Source: Latrodectus hesperus (taxonomy: Eukaryota; Arthropoda; Arachnida; Araneae; Theridiidae). From it: 64,000 nt of DNA. The DNA lies in assembly GCA_037975125.1 (NCBI GenBank), contig CM075852.1:6415134-6479133 (forward strand). Reading direction: 5' to 3'. Under the pieces are notes generated by a model that did not search any database, was not told the DNA's origin, and saw only the letters and a program-made list of their open reading frames with translations. Positions 35,161-48,062 of this stretch are shown piece after piece (the stretch's first letter is position 1; each line of letters begins with the position of its first letter). The position numbers were made by a program, and so were the translations under genes.

Positions 35161-35965
35161 TTTCTACTTATAAAAAAATAAATAAAATACAGAAAAGAAA
35201 AAAATTGTATTTATATATATGCATATATAATAGAATAAAAAAAATATTTTGTCTTTATATAGTTATATCAATACTGTTTCTATGTATATAACTGTAATTT
35301 AATTTTTTTTTTTTTGCACTCTTGTTTGTAATGTGTATTCAAATTTTTCTTTTTTATGTTTATTCAATCTCATGCAAAGAACTCTCGTTGGGAGCACTTT
35401 AACCTAAGCAAAATATTTTCTTAATCTTTTGTGTTTAAATAACCTTATGTTTTCAAATCATTATGTTAATCTCAACTAAAGTTAGGTGTAGAAAAATTTC
35501 TTAGGAACATAAGGTACATGGCCATTTAGGCTAGGAACCTAACAAACACTAGACCCACTTCTTCTCCCCTTTAAAGTAATATGCTTAGACAATGGTATCA
35601 ACATTGTCTTGAATATGTAAGTATTTATTTCAAAAAATAAAACGCAAAAGTACATAAAAGTTTATACGTGAGAAATATATAGTTCATGAAATATTAAATT
35701 TCAGAAAAAAAATTAACTATATGTTTTGCTAGTGTGGTACCAGTTACACATTAGGAAAATATGAAGCATACATTCATCGTAATTTTACCGCAGTGTGAAG
35801 AAATTTTCAACAACTTGAAACAAAATCAAATTTAATTTAATTAATGGAATAAAAATTATCTATTAGTATCGTTTTGGAGGACACAGCTATTTATTGATAT
35901 TATCTATCAATCATGTGAATACTCTAATACTTTTAGAACTTTTTATTGATTTGATTCTAAAAATG
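35161..35965. other. AT-rich stretch, nothing recognised
   Basis: A-rich LINE tail, then AT-rich sequence with short TA-rich runs near 35,210 and a T-run near 35,304. Confidence 0.4.
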
Positions 35966-36110
35966 ATAGCCGATTGATGGAGTAGTTAGCACACCTAACT
36001 TCGAAGCAATAGTTCACGGGTTCAGACACACAATGAGGATCCTTTCTCTGTGTTTCTCTATCCTTTCACTTTCAGGACAAATATGTCATACCCTCCATGG
36101 ACCCCATTAT
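35966..36110 (+). repeat. tRNA-derived SINE, family C (plus)
   Basis: A head with TAGCCGATTGATGGAGTAG and TTAGCACACCTAACTTCGAA is followed by a B-box-like CGGGTTCAGACAC near 36,018-36,030. A non-tRNA body rich in CTTTCTCTGTGTTTCTC follows and ends near 36,110. It has diverged from the polymerase III consensus. Confidence 0.6.
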
Positions 36111-38239
36111 AAAAAAATTACCATCATTTTCGCCCCTTATAGCGTGAAGCAGATTAAATTCTAAATATCATCCGTTAATTAGAAAAAATATAGAAATGGT
36201 ACGCTTATTGAACATGTCAATTTAATTTTAAATATTAAAAATTAATAAATGAATTGATTACAAGCCCTAAAAATAAAGTCGGAAGAACACTTACTATTTC
36301 TTAATTTTAAGTATATATTTTAAAAGTTTGAAGGAAATATTTACACACAAATTAACTTATAGAAATAATTTTTAAAATGTATCATAATCAACATTGTCCC
36401 AGCATAACGTTGTGGCCTATAAAAATTCAGTAAAAGCATAAATAAATTTAAAGTTAAATCAATTTTTCTGCAATTGTTATCTCAAAATATATATATAATT
36501 AAAGGCAATTTAAATACATTGTTCCTAATATTTCAATGGTATATTATTTTAAATATTAAATTGTGCCAGTATTAAAAAAGAGTTTTGAAAATGTTTCCTA
36601 GTAAAATGTTTTGAGGAAGCTAAAAAATTTCGATTTGTTAAAAATATTCAGTTACTGAAATCCTTAAATAACTCAGAAAAATATTGTAGCCATTTTTACT
36701 TCCTTCACTGAATTTTTAAAATCAAAATGGAAATGAAGTTAAACATTTTGGTTAAATTTTGTTTCTTATAATAAACTAATCTACTCTCAAATTATCACTT
36801 CTGATATCTAAGTTCACAGTAAAATAAACTCGTAAAAATTTAATATTGATGCGTCTATTAAAAATTACAATCTATTTGAAACGAAATGTAAAAATTGTTA
36901 ATATGAGCTAAACAAGATAAGTTATTTATTTAAATGTTTTTAAAAGAAAAAAAAATCAACCAATTACCTAGTTTTATATTTATATAAATAAAAACCTAAT
37001 TTTTTCAATTTGATAAATTATAGCCTGGGATTGGATTAAGATTGCCTGCGCAGAAAGGAATGAATACAAATTTAAAAAAGAAACATTGATATTTGATATA
37101 AAAATTATAAAACTTAAGGTGACTCTTTACGATTACTTCGATGTTTCGTTTCAAAACGACAAACTATATGGACATCTCTTCTTCAAACTTAAAAAAAAAA
37201 ATATTTTGCTACGACAAGATAAATTACCTCGTATAAAACAGAATGAAAACATCCACGGATTAATTATCAGCCATTGCTGAGAAAAAAAATTATATTCAAA
37301 TAATCCTCACATAACATTTGAATATCTTCCAAGCACATATACACGCAGTAAGTCTTTTTATTTCTTTTTATTGATATTAGATAGTAAAATAAATTTTCTT
37401 TTTATTACATATTTTGACAGAACCCATAGATCGCAATAATCGTTTCAGCAAGAAAGAAAACTAAACTCAAATAATACATTTTTACATACATAATATTAGA
37501 CAGCTATTTTTTCGTATTCTTTAATCTGGTTACATAAAATGTATTTATTTAATGAAACTTGAAAGCTCCCATGGGTTAAGAGTACATGTTAATTAAAAGG
37601 AATATTACAGCATAGCTTTCATAGCAATGATCTTCGCAAGCAAGATTGCTCTATACATAAATCAAGGATGAAGTATAATATGTAGATAGAGATTTAAAAG
37701 AATATTCTTAATTGGTAGAAAACATAAGGATTGAGTGAGTCTTTGACATTACTCAAATTTCCTCCAATCATATCTAAAAAAACAAATACTATAACTATTA
37801 CATACTGAATGGCGTCTCCTATTGAGAGGTTACTTATTAAAGATGCCTTTGAGGAGAAAGTTCTTTGCAAATAATATACCTCAACATTCATCCTATTAAG
37901 AAACTCTACATCCAAAGAATATTCTAATGAAGCTTTCAAAAGAAATATTTTCCCAAGTAAAACTACTCTGAAAGTGCAATATAAAAAATACTTATACAGG
38001 ATGAAATTTACGAAAAACAAATACAGATTTAAATTTTATCTCAGAATATCGTACTTTAATGAAGAAATAAAGTAATTTCCTCTTCAACCTGAATACAAAA
38101 TTGATTCTTTAATAATAAAAAAAACGTATTGCCTAAAACGGATTGGCTAGTTTGGTAGTCACACCGTCATTGTCTCTAGTGGATGAACCTAGTGGACCTA
38201 GTGGATGAACAAGACTAGTGCCAATGGTTTAAAGGGAGT
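36111..38239. other. AT-rich stretch
   Basis: A 108-codon minus-strand frame at 37,694-38,020 has a hydrophobic low-complexity translation without family resemblance. 38,174-38,210 holds a small repeat of CTAGTGGATGAAC. Otherwise nothing is recognised. Confidence 0.4.
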
Positions 38240-41200
38240 TCAGAAATTCTACAAAAAATGTAATAATGTTACTATATCTCAATCCTAAAAAGATTTCGAA
38301 ATGTCGAATTGAAACAACTTTCCGAAAAGAATTTCAAAGAGAATCTATTAATCATCACTAGAAGTACTCGCTGAGAATATAGAAATCATTACAAAAATTT
38401 CAAAATTCATAAAAACATTACTACTTTTCAAACAGTGTCATAAATATACAACAAGTCTTATTAATTCCCATGAATTCTGAAAGTAACCTGCAGGAGGACA
38501 ACAATGGATACAATAAGTTATTTTTAACAGATTTTATAAATTGACAATTTTAAGAATATTCTTATATATATTATTACAAAATATTTTCTAAAGAGCTTCA
38601 AAGTCAATCCTTTAATCATCACTGAAAGAATTACTACAATTCCTTTTCTCAGAGAATATATTTCCTTAATATTTATTCTTACTCTACAGAATATTCTTTT
38701 TTAATAATATCTATTCAAAAAGTATGTCATAAATGTATAAAAAATACTATAAATTCCCATGAGTTTACAAATCAAGTGTTAGGAAGCAATTGTGCTTAAA
38801 TTAAATTAATTATAAACGATTTGCCAATTTGAATTTTAAGAATATTCTTATAAATTTCATTACAACATCTTTCCTAAAGAGCTTCCAGGCGAATCTTTTA
38901 ATCGTCGCTGGAAAAACTCTCTGAATAAAGGAAATAAATATTTCCTTAATATTTAATCTTACTTAACAATATTCTATTTTTCATAATATTTTAGCAACTG
39001 TGTCATAAATGTACAACATTATAATTTCACCAAGGGTTTCACGAGATTACTGCCAAGGGGCAGCTATGGTTATAATAAAATTATAACAGATTTGCTAATA
39101 TGAATTTTAAGAATATTCTTACATATTTTATTACAGCGTCTTTCCTAAAGAGCTTCCAAGCGAATCTTTTAATCATCGCTGGAAGTACTCTCTGAATAAA
39201 GGAAATAAATATTTCCGTAATATTTAAACTTACATAAGAATATTCTTTTTTTAGTAATATTTTTAACAAGTGTCATAAATGTACAACATTATAATTTCCC
39301 AAGGGTTTAACAAGAAAACTGCCAATAGACAGTTATGGTTATAATAAAATTATAACAGATTTGCTAATATGAATTTTAAGAATATTCTTACATATTTTAT
39401 TACAGCGTCTTTCCTAAAGAGCTTCCAAGCGAATCTTTTAATCATCGCTGGAAGTACTCTCTGAATAAAGGAAATAAATATTTCCGTAATATTTAAACTT
39501 ACATAAGAATATTCTTTTTTAGTAATATTTTTAACAAGTGTCATAAATGTACAACATTATAATTTCCCAAGGGTTTAACAAGAAAACTGCCAACAGACAG
39601 TTATGGTTATAATAAAATTATAACAGATTTGCTAATATGAATTTTAAGAATATTCTTACATATTTTATTACAGCGTCTTTCCTAAAGAGCTTCCAAGCGA
39701 ATCTTTTAATCATCGCTGGAAGTACTCTCTGAATAAAGGAAATAAATATTTCCGTAATATTTAAACTTACATAAGAATATTCTTTTTTTAGTAATATTTT
39801 TAACAAGTGTCATAAATGTACAACATTATAATTTCCCAAGGGTTTAACAAGAAAACTGCCAACAGACAGTTATGGTTATAATAAAATTATAACAGATTTG
39901 CTAATATGAATTTTAAGAATATTCTTACATATTTTATTACAGCGTCTTTCCTAAAGAGCTTCCAGGTGAATCTTTTAATCATCGCTGGAAGTACTCTCTG
40001 AATAAAGGAAATAAATATTTCCGTAATATTTAAACTTACATAAGAATATTCTTTTTTTAGTAATATTTTTAACAAGTGTCATAAATGTACAACATTATAA
40101 TTTCCCAAGGGTTTAACAAGAAAACTGCCAACAGACAGTTATGGTTATAATAAAATTATAACAGATTTGCTAATATGAATTTTAAGAATATTCTTACATA
40201 TTTTATTACAGCGTCTTTCCTAAAGAGCTTCCAAGCGAATCTTTTAATCATCGCTGGAAGTACTCTCTGAATAAAGGAAATAAATATTTCCGTAATATTT
40301 AAACTTACATAAGAATATTCTTTTTTAGTAATATTTTTAACAAGTGTCATAAATGTACAACATTATAATTTCCCAAGGGTTTAACAAGAAAACTGCCAAC
40401 AGACAGTTATGGTTATAATAAAATTATAACAGATTTGCTAATATGAATTTTAAGAATATTCTTACATATTTTATTACAGCGTCTTTCCTAAAGAGCTTCC
40501 AAGCGAATCTTTTAATCATCGCTGGAAGTACTCTCTGAATAAAGGAAATAAATATTTCCGTAATATTTAAACTTACATAAGAATATTCTTTTTTTAGTAA
40601 TATTTTTAACAAGTGTCATAAATGTACAACATTATAATTTCCCAAGGGTTTAACAAGAAAACTGCCAATAGACAGTTATGGTTATAATAAAATTATAACA
40701 GATTTGCTAATATGAATTTTAAGAATATTCTTACATATTTTATTACAACGTCTTTCCTAAAGAGCTTCCAGGCGAATCTTTTAATCATCGCTGGAAGTAC
40801 TCTCTGAATAAAGGAAATAAATATTTCCTTAATATTTAATCTTACATAAGAATATTCTTTTTTAGTAATATTTTTAACAAGTGTCATAAATGTACAACAT
40901 TATAATTTCCCAAGGGTTTAACAAGAAAACTGCCAATAGACAGTTATGGTTATAATAAAATTATAACAGATTTGCTAATATGAATTTTAAGAATATTCTT
41001 ACATATTTTATTACAACGTCTTTCCTAAAGAGCTTCCAGGCGAATCTTTTAATCATCGCTGGAAGTACTCTCTGAATAAAGGAAATAAATATTTCCGTAA
41101 TATTTAAACTTACATAAGAATATTCTTTTTTTAGTAATATTTTTAACAAGTGTCATAAATGTACAACATTATAATTTCCCAAGGGTTTAACAAGAAAACT

Positions 41201-44200
41201 GCCAATAGACAGTTATGGTTATAATAAAATTATAACAGATTTGCTAATATGAATTTTAAGAATATTCTTACATATTTTATTACAACTTCTTTCCTAAAGA
41301 GCTTCCAGGCGAATCTTTTAATCATCGCTGGAAGTACTCTCTGAATAAAGGAAATAAATATTTCCGTAATATTTAAACTTACATAAGAATATTCTTTTTT
41401 AGTAATATTTTTAACAAGTGTCATAAATGTACAACATTATAATTTCCCAAGGGTTTAACAAGAAAACTGCCAATAGACAGTTATGGTTATAATAAAATTA
41501 TAACAGATTTGCTAATATGAATTTTAAGAATATTCTTACATATTTTATTACAACGTCTTTCCTAAAGAGCTTCCAGGCGAATCTTTTAATCATCGCTGGA
41601 AGTACTCTCTGAATAAAGGAAATAAATATTTCCGTAATATTTAAACTTACATAAGAATATTCTTTTTTTAGTAATATTTTTAACAAGTGTCATAAATGTA
41701 CAACATTATAATTTCCCAAGGGTTTCACAAGAAAACTGCCAGGAAGCACTTATGGTTATAATAAAATATTAACAGATTTGCTAATATGAATTTTAAGAAT
41801 ATTCTTACATATTTTATTACAACGTCTTTCCTAAAGAGCTTCCAGGTGAATCTTTTAATCACCGCTGGAAGTACTCTCTGAATAAAGGAAATAAATATTT
41901 CCTTAATATTTAATCTTCAGAAGAATATTCTTTTTTTTTTTAGCAATATTTTTAACAAGCGTCATAAATGTACAACATTATAATTTCGCAAGGGTTTCAC
42001 AAGAAAACTGCCAGCAGACAGTTATGGTTATAGTAAAATTATAATAGATTTGCTAATATGAATTTTAAGAATATTCATACATATTTTATTACAACGTATT
42101 TCCTAAACAGCTTCCAGGTGAATCTTTTAATCATCGCTGGAAGTACCCTCTGAATAAAGGAAATAAATATTTCCTTAATATTTAATCTTACATAAGAATA
42201 TTCTTTTTTTAGTAATATTTTAGCAACAGTGTCTTAAATTTACACATTATAATTTCCCAAGGGTTTCACAAGAAAACTGCCAGGAAGCACTTATGGTTAT
42301 AATAAAATATTAACAGATTTGCTAATATGAATTTTAAGAATATTCTTACATATTTTATTAAAACGTCTTTCCTAAAGAGCTTCCAGGTGAATCTTTTAAT
42401 CATCGCTGGAAGTACCCTCTGAATAAAGGAAATAAATATTTCCTTAATATTTAATCTTACATAAGAATATTCTTTTTTTAGTAATATTTTAGCAACAGTG
42501 TCTTAAATTTACACATTATAATTTCCCAAGGGTTTCACAAGAAAACTGCCAGGAAGCACTTATGGTTATAATAAAATATTAACAGATTTGCTAATATGAA
42601 TTTTAAGAATATTCTTACATATTTTAATACAACGTCTTTCCTAAAGAGCTTCCAGGTGAATCTTTTAATCATCGCTGGAAGTACCCTCTGAATAAAGGAA
42701 ATAAATATTTCCTTAATATTTAATCTTACATAAGAATATTCTTTTTTTAGTAATATTTTAGCAACAGTGTCTTAAATTTACACATTATAATTTCCCAAGG
42801 GTTTCACAAGAAAACTGCCAGGAAGCACTTATGGTTATAATAAAATATATAACAGATTTGCTAATATGAATTTTAAGAATATTCTTACATATTTTATTAC
42901 AACGTCTTTCCTAAAGAGCTTCCAGGCGAATCTTTTAATCATCGCTGGAAGTACTCTCTGAATAAAGGAAATAAATATTTCCGTAATATTTAAACTTACA
43001 TAAGAATATTCTTTTTTTAGTAATATTTTTAACAAGTGTCATAAATGTACAACATTATAATTTCCCAAGGGTTTAACAAGAAAACTGCCAATAGACAGTT
43101 ATGGTTATAATAAAATTATAACAGATTTGCTAATATGAATTTTAAGAATATTCTTACATATTTTATTACAACGTCTTTCCTAAAGAGCTTCCAGGCGAAT
43201 CTTTTAATCATCGCTGGAAGTACTCTCTGAATAAAGGAAATAAATATTTCCGTAATATTTAAACTTACATAAGAATATTCTTTTTTTAGTAATATTTTTA
43301 ACAAGTGTCATAAATGTACAACATTATAATTTCCCAAGGGTTTAACAAGAAAACTGCCAATAGACAGTTATGGTTATAATAAAATTATAACAGATTTGCT
43401 AATATGAATTTTAAGAATATTCTTACATATTTTATTACAACTTCTTTCCTAAAGAGCTTCCAGGCGAATCTTTTAATCATCGCTGGAAGTACTCTCTGAA
43501 TAAAGGAAATAAATATTTCCGTAATATTTAAACTTACATAAGAATATTCTTTTTTAGTAATATTTTTAACAAGTGTCATAAATGTACAACATTATAATTT
43601 CCCAAGGGTTTAACAAGAAAACTGCCAATAGACAGTTATGGTTATAATAAAATTATAACAGATTTGCTAATATGAATTTTAAGAATATTCTTACATATTT
43701 TATTACAACGTCTTTCCTAAAGAGCTTCCAGGCGAATCTTTTAATCATCGCTGGAAGTACCCTCTGAATAAAGGAAATAAATATTTCCTTAATATTTAAT
43801 CTTACATAAGAATATTCTTTTTTTAGTAATATTTTACCAACAGTGTCTTAAATTTACACATTATAATTTCCCAAGGGTTTCACAAGAAAACTGCCAGGAA
43901 GCACTTATGGTTATAATAAAATATTAACAGATTTGCTAATATGAATTTTAAGAATATTCTTACATATTTTATTACAACGTCTTTCCTAAAGAGCTTCCAG
44001 GTGAATCTTTTAATCATCGCTGGAAGTACTCTCTGAATAAAGGAAATAAATATTTCCTTAATATTTAATCTTCAGAAGAATATTCTTTTTTTTTTAGCAA
44101 TATTTTTAACAAGCGTCATAAATGTACAACATTATAATTTCGCAAGGGTTTCACAAGAAAACTGCCAGCAGACAGTTATGGTTATAGTAAAATTATAATA

Positions 44201-47200
44201 GATTTGCTAATATGAATTTTAAGAATATTCTTACATATTTTATTAAAACGTCTTTCCTAAAGAGCTTCCAGGTGAATCTTTTAATCATCGCTGGAAGTAC
44301 CCTCTGAATAAAGGAAATAAATATTTCCTTAATATTTAATCTTACATAAGAATATTCTTTTTTTAGTAATATTTTAGCAACAGTGTCTTAAATTTACACA
44401 TTATAATTTCCCAAGGGTTTCACAAGAAAACTGCCAGGAAGCACTTATGGTTATAATAAAATATTAACAGATTTGCTAATATGAATTTTAAGAATATTCT
44501 TACATATTTTATTAAAACGTCTTTCCTAAAGAGCTTCCAGGTGAATCTTTTAATCATCGCTGGAAGTACCCTCTGAATAAAGGAAATAAATATTTCCTTA
44601 ATATTTAATCTTACATAAGAATATTCTTTTTTTAGTAATATTTTAGCAACAGTGTCTTAAATTTACACATTATAATTTCCCAAGGGTTTCACAAGAAAAC
44701 TGCCAGGAAGCACTTATGGTTATAATAAAATATTAACAGATTTGCTAATATGAATTTTAAGAATATTCTTACATATTTTAATACAACGTCTTTCCTAAAG
44801 AGCTTCCAGGTGAATCTTTTAATCATCGCTGGAAGTACCCTCTGAATAAAGGAAATAAATATTTCCTTAATATTTAATCTTACATAAGAATATTCTTTTT
44901 TTAGTAATATTTTAGCAACAGTGTCTTAAATTTACACATTATAATTTCCCAAGGGTTTCACAAGAAAACTGCCAGGAAGCACTTATGGTTATAATAAAAT
45001 ATTAACAGATTTGCTAATATGAATTTTAAGAATATTCTTACATATTTTATTAAAACGTCTTTCCTAAAGAGCTTCCAGGTGAATCTTTTAATCATCGCTG
45101 GAAGTACCCTCTGAATAAAGGAAATAAATATTTCCTTAATATTTAATCTTACATAAGAATATTCTTTTTTTAGTAATATTTTAGCAACAGTGTCTTAAAT
45201 TTACACATTATAATTTCCCAAGGGTTTCACAAGAAAACTGCCAGGAAGCACTTATGGTTATAATAAAATTATAACAGATTTGCTAATATGAATTTTAAGA
45301 ATATTCTTACATATTTTATTACAACGTCTTTCCTAAAGAGCTTCCAGGCGAATCTTTTAATCATCGCTGGAAGTACCCTCTGAATAAAGGAAATAAATAT
45401 TTCCTTAATATTTAATCTTACATAAGAATATTCTTTTTTTAGTAATATTTTAGCAACAGTGTCTTAAATTTACACATTATAATTTCCCAAGGGTTTCACA
45501 AGAAAACTGCCAGGAAGCACTTATGGTTATAATAAAATTATAACAGATTTGCTAATATGAATTTTAAGAATATTCTTACATATTTTATTACAACGTCTTT
45601 CCTAAAGAGCTTCCAGGCGAATCTTTTAATCATCGCTGGAAGTACTCTCTGAATAAAGGAAATAAATATTTCCGTAATATTTAAACTTACATAAGAATAT
45701 TCTTTTTTTAGTAATATTTTTAACAAGTGTCATAAATGTACAACATTATAATTTCCCAAGGGTTTAACAAGAAAACTGCCAATAGACAGTTATGGTTATA
45801 ATAAAATTATAACAGATTTGCTAATATGAATTTTAAGAATATTCTTACATATTTTATTACAACGTCTTTCCTAAAGAGCTTCCAGGCGAATCTTTTAATC
45901 ATCGCTGGAAGTACTCTCTGAATAAAGGAAATAAATATTTCCGTAATATTTAAACTTACATAAGAATATTCTTTTTTTAGTAATATTTTTAACAAGTGTC
46001 ATAAATGTACAACATTATAATTTCCCAAGGGTTTAACAAGAAAACTGCCAATAGACAGTTATGGTTATAATAAAATTATAACAGATTTGCTAATATGAAT
46101 TTTAAGAATATTCTTACATATTTTATTACAACGTCTTTCCTAAAGAGCTTCCAGGCGAATCTTTTAATCATCGCTGGAAGTACTCTCTGAATAAAGGAAA
46201 TAAATATTTCCGTAATATTTAAACTTACATAAGAATATTCTTTTTTAGTAATATTTTTAACAAGTGTCATAAATGTACAACATTATAATTTCCCAAGGGT
46301 TTAACAAGAAAACTGCCAATAGACAGTTATGGTTATAATAAAATTATAACAGATTTGCTAATATGAATTTTAAGAATATTCTTACATATTTTATTACAAC
46401 GTCTTTCCTAAAGAGCTTCCAGGCGAATCTTTTAATCATCGCTGGAAGTACCCTCTGAATAAAGGAAATAAATATTTCCTTAATATTTAATCTTACATAA
46501 GAATATTCTTTTTTTAGTAATATTTTACCAACAGTGTCTTAAATTTACACATTATAATTTCCCAAGGGTTTCACAAGAAAACTGCCAGGAAGCACTTATG
46601 GTTATAATAAAATATTAACAGATTTGCTAATATGAATTTTAAGAATATTCTTACATATTTTATTACAACGTCTTTCCTAAAGAGCTTCCAGGTGAATCTT
46701 TTAATCATCGCTGGAAGTACTCTCTGAATAAAGGAAATAAATATTTCCTTAATATTTAATCTTCAGAAGAATATTCTTTTTTTTTTTAGCAATATTTTTA
46801 ACAAGCGTCATAAATGTACAACATTATAATTTCGCAAGGGTTTCACAAGAAAACTGCCAGCAGACAGTTATGGTTATAGTAAAATTATAATAGATTTGCT
46901 AATATGAATTTTAAGAATATTCTTACATATTTTATTAAAACGTCTTTCCTAAAGAGCTTCCAGGTGAATCTTTTAATCATCGCTGGAAGTACCCTCTGAA
47001 TAAAGGAAATAAATATTTCCTTAATATTTAATCTTACATAAGAATATTCTTTTTTAGTAATATTTTTAACAAGTGTCATAAATGTACAACATTATAATTT
47101 CCCAAGGGTTTAACAAGAAAACTGCCAATAGACAGTTATGGTTATAATAAAATTATAACAGATTTGCTAATATGAATTTTAAGAATATTCTTACATATTT

Positions 47201-47850
47201 TATTACAACTTCTTTCCTAAAGAGCTTCCAGGCGAATCTTTTAATCATCGCTGGAAGTACTCTCTGAATAAAGGAAATAAATATTTCCTTAATATTTAAT
47301 CTTAATTTAGAATATTGTTTTTTTAATATCTATTCAATAAGTGTCAATGGTTAAACAAGCATTATTATTCTCCTTGTGTTTTACAAATCAACTTTCAGGA
47401 GGTGTGTGTGGTTAAGGATATAATTTATTTCCTATTAAATTTGTAATTTGAAGTTCAAGAATATTCTTACATATCTGTTACATCATACCGAAAGATCTCT
47501 AAGGCAAATCTTTTATTTATTGCTGGAAGTACTCTCTGGTCACAAGAAAAAAATATGTCCTCAATATTAAAATTTTACATAAGGAGATTGTTATTTGTTA
47601 ATAATACCTATTACTTTTTATTAAGTTTGAAAGATATAACAATTACAATATAATCCCATGGGTTTTGCAAGTTAACTGCCAGGAGGCAGTTACGAACATA
47701 ATAGTTATTCATGTTACATTTTTTAAATTTTAATGCTAAGAATATTCTTACATAATGGATTGCAGCATCTCTCCTATAGAAGTTCTAAGAAAATCTTAAT
47801 GTTAGCAGTGGGGAATAAATTTTGAATAAAAATCTTTTTTTTATATTTAT
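38240..47850. repeat. 268/269-bp satellite array with divergent flanking monomers
   Basis: About 31 highly similar monomers run from 39,084 to about 47,310, each starting ACAGATTTGCTAATATG. About three diverged copies lie on the left (near 38,260, 38,530, 38,820) and two on the right (near 47,450, 47,740). Period alternates 268/269 because a T-run has 7 or 6 T. Three monomer types are visible. A has TTTAACAAG and AATAGACAG or AACAGACAG. B has TTTCACAAG, AGGAAGCAC and AGTGTCTTAAATTTACAC. C has CTTCAGAAG, a longer T-run, AAGCGTC and CAGCAGACAG. Each monomer carries AAGAATATTCTT twice. A 62-66 codon minus-strand frame recurs but has no coding signature. Confidence 0.97.
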
Positions 47851-47894
47851 TAAACCAGAAGATCATTGTATTAGCTTTTGTATATTTTTGGTTT

Positions 47895-48062
47895 GTTTAT
47901 TTTTCGCTCATCGCAACAAGCATCTATTGAATTGAAATAAATGCCTAGAATATTTTGAATTCGTAAGTTAAATTGGAGTCGCTGCAAACATACACCACCA
48001 AAGTGAGATTTAGTTCTTTTGAACTGTTTAACCGAAAGTAAGACTAACTATTGTACTGCCAA
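47895..48062 (-). repeat. Degraded SINE, family B (minus)
   Basis: On the plus strand a TTTTTCGCTCATCG tail is followed by CTGCAAACATACACCACC, AAAGTGAGATTTAG and TGAACTGTTTAACCGAAAG. These correspond in order to the modules of the 49,880-50,042 copy. Confidence 0.55.

Noticed and set aside
37694..38020. 108-codon minus-strand gene
   Set aside because: Hydrophobic, phenylalanine/leucine-rich translation typical of AT-rich DNA; no family resemblance and no splice sites.
39081..47079. Recurrent 62-66 codon minus-strand open frame in satellite monomers as a repeated small-protein gene family
   Set aside because: The frame recurs only because monomers are near identical. Its start shifts between ATGTTAAAA-type and ATGACACTTG-type with the T-run length, B and C monomers break it, changes include non-conservative ones, and there is no promoter or splice context.
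38240..47850. CRISPR-like array because of regular repeats
   Set aside because: Repeats are contiguous ~269-bp monomers without unique spacers, in eukaryotic DNA; a tandem satellite.
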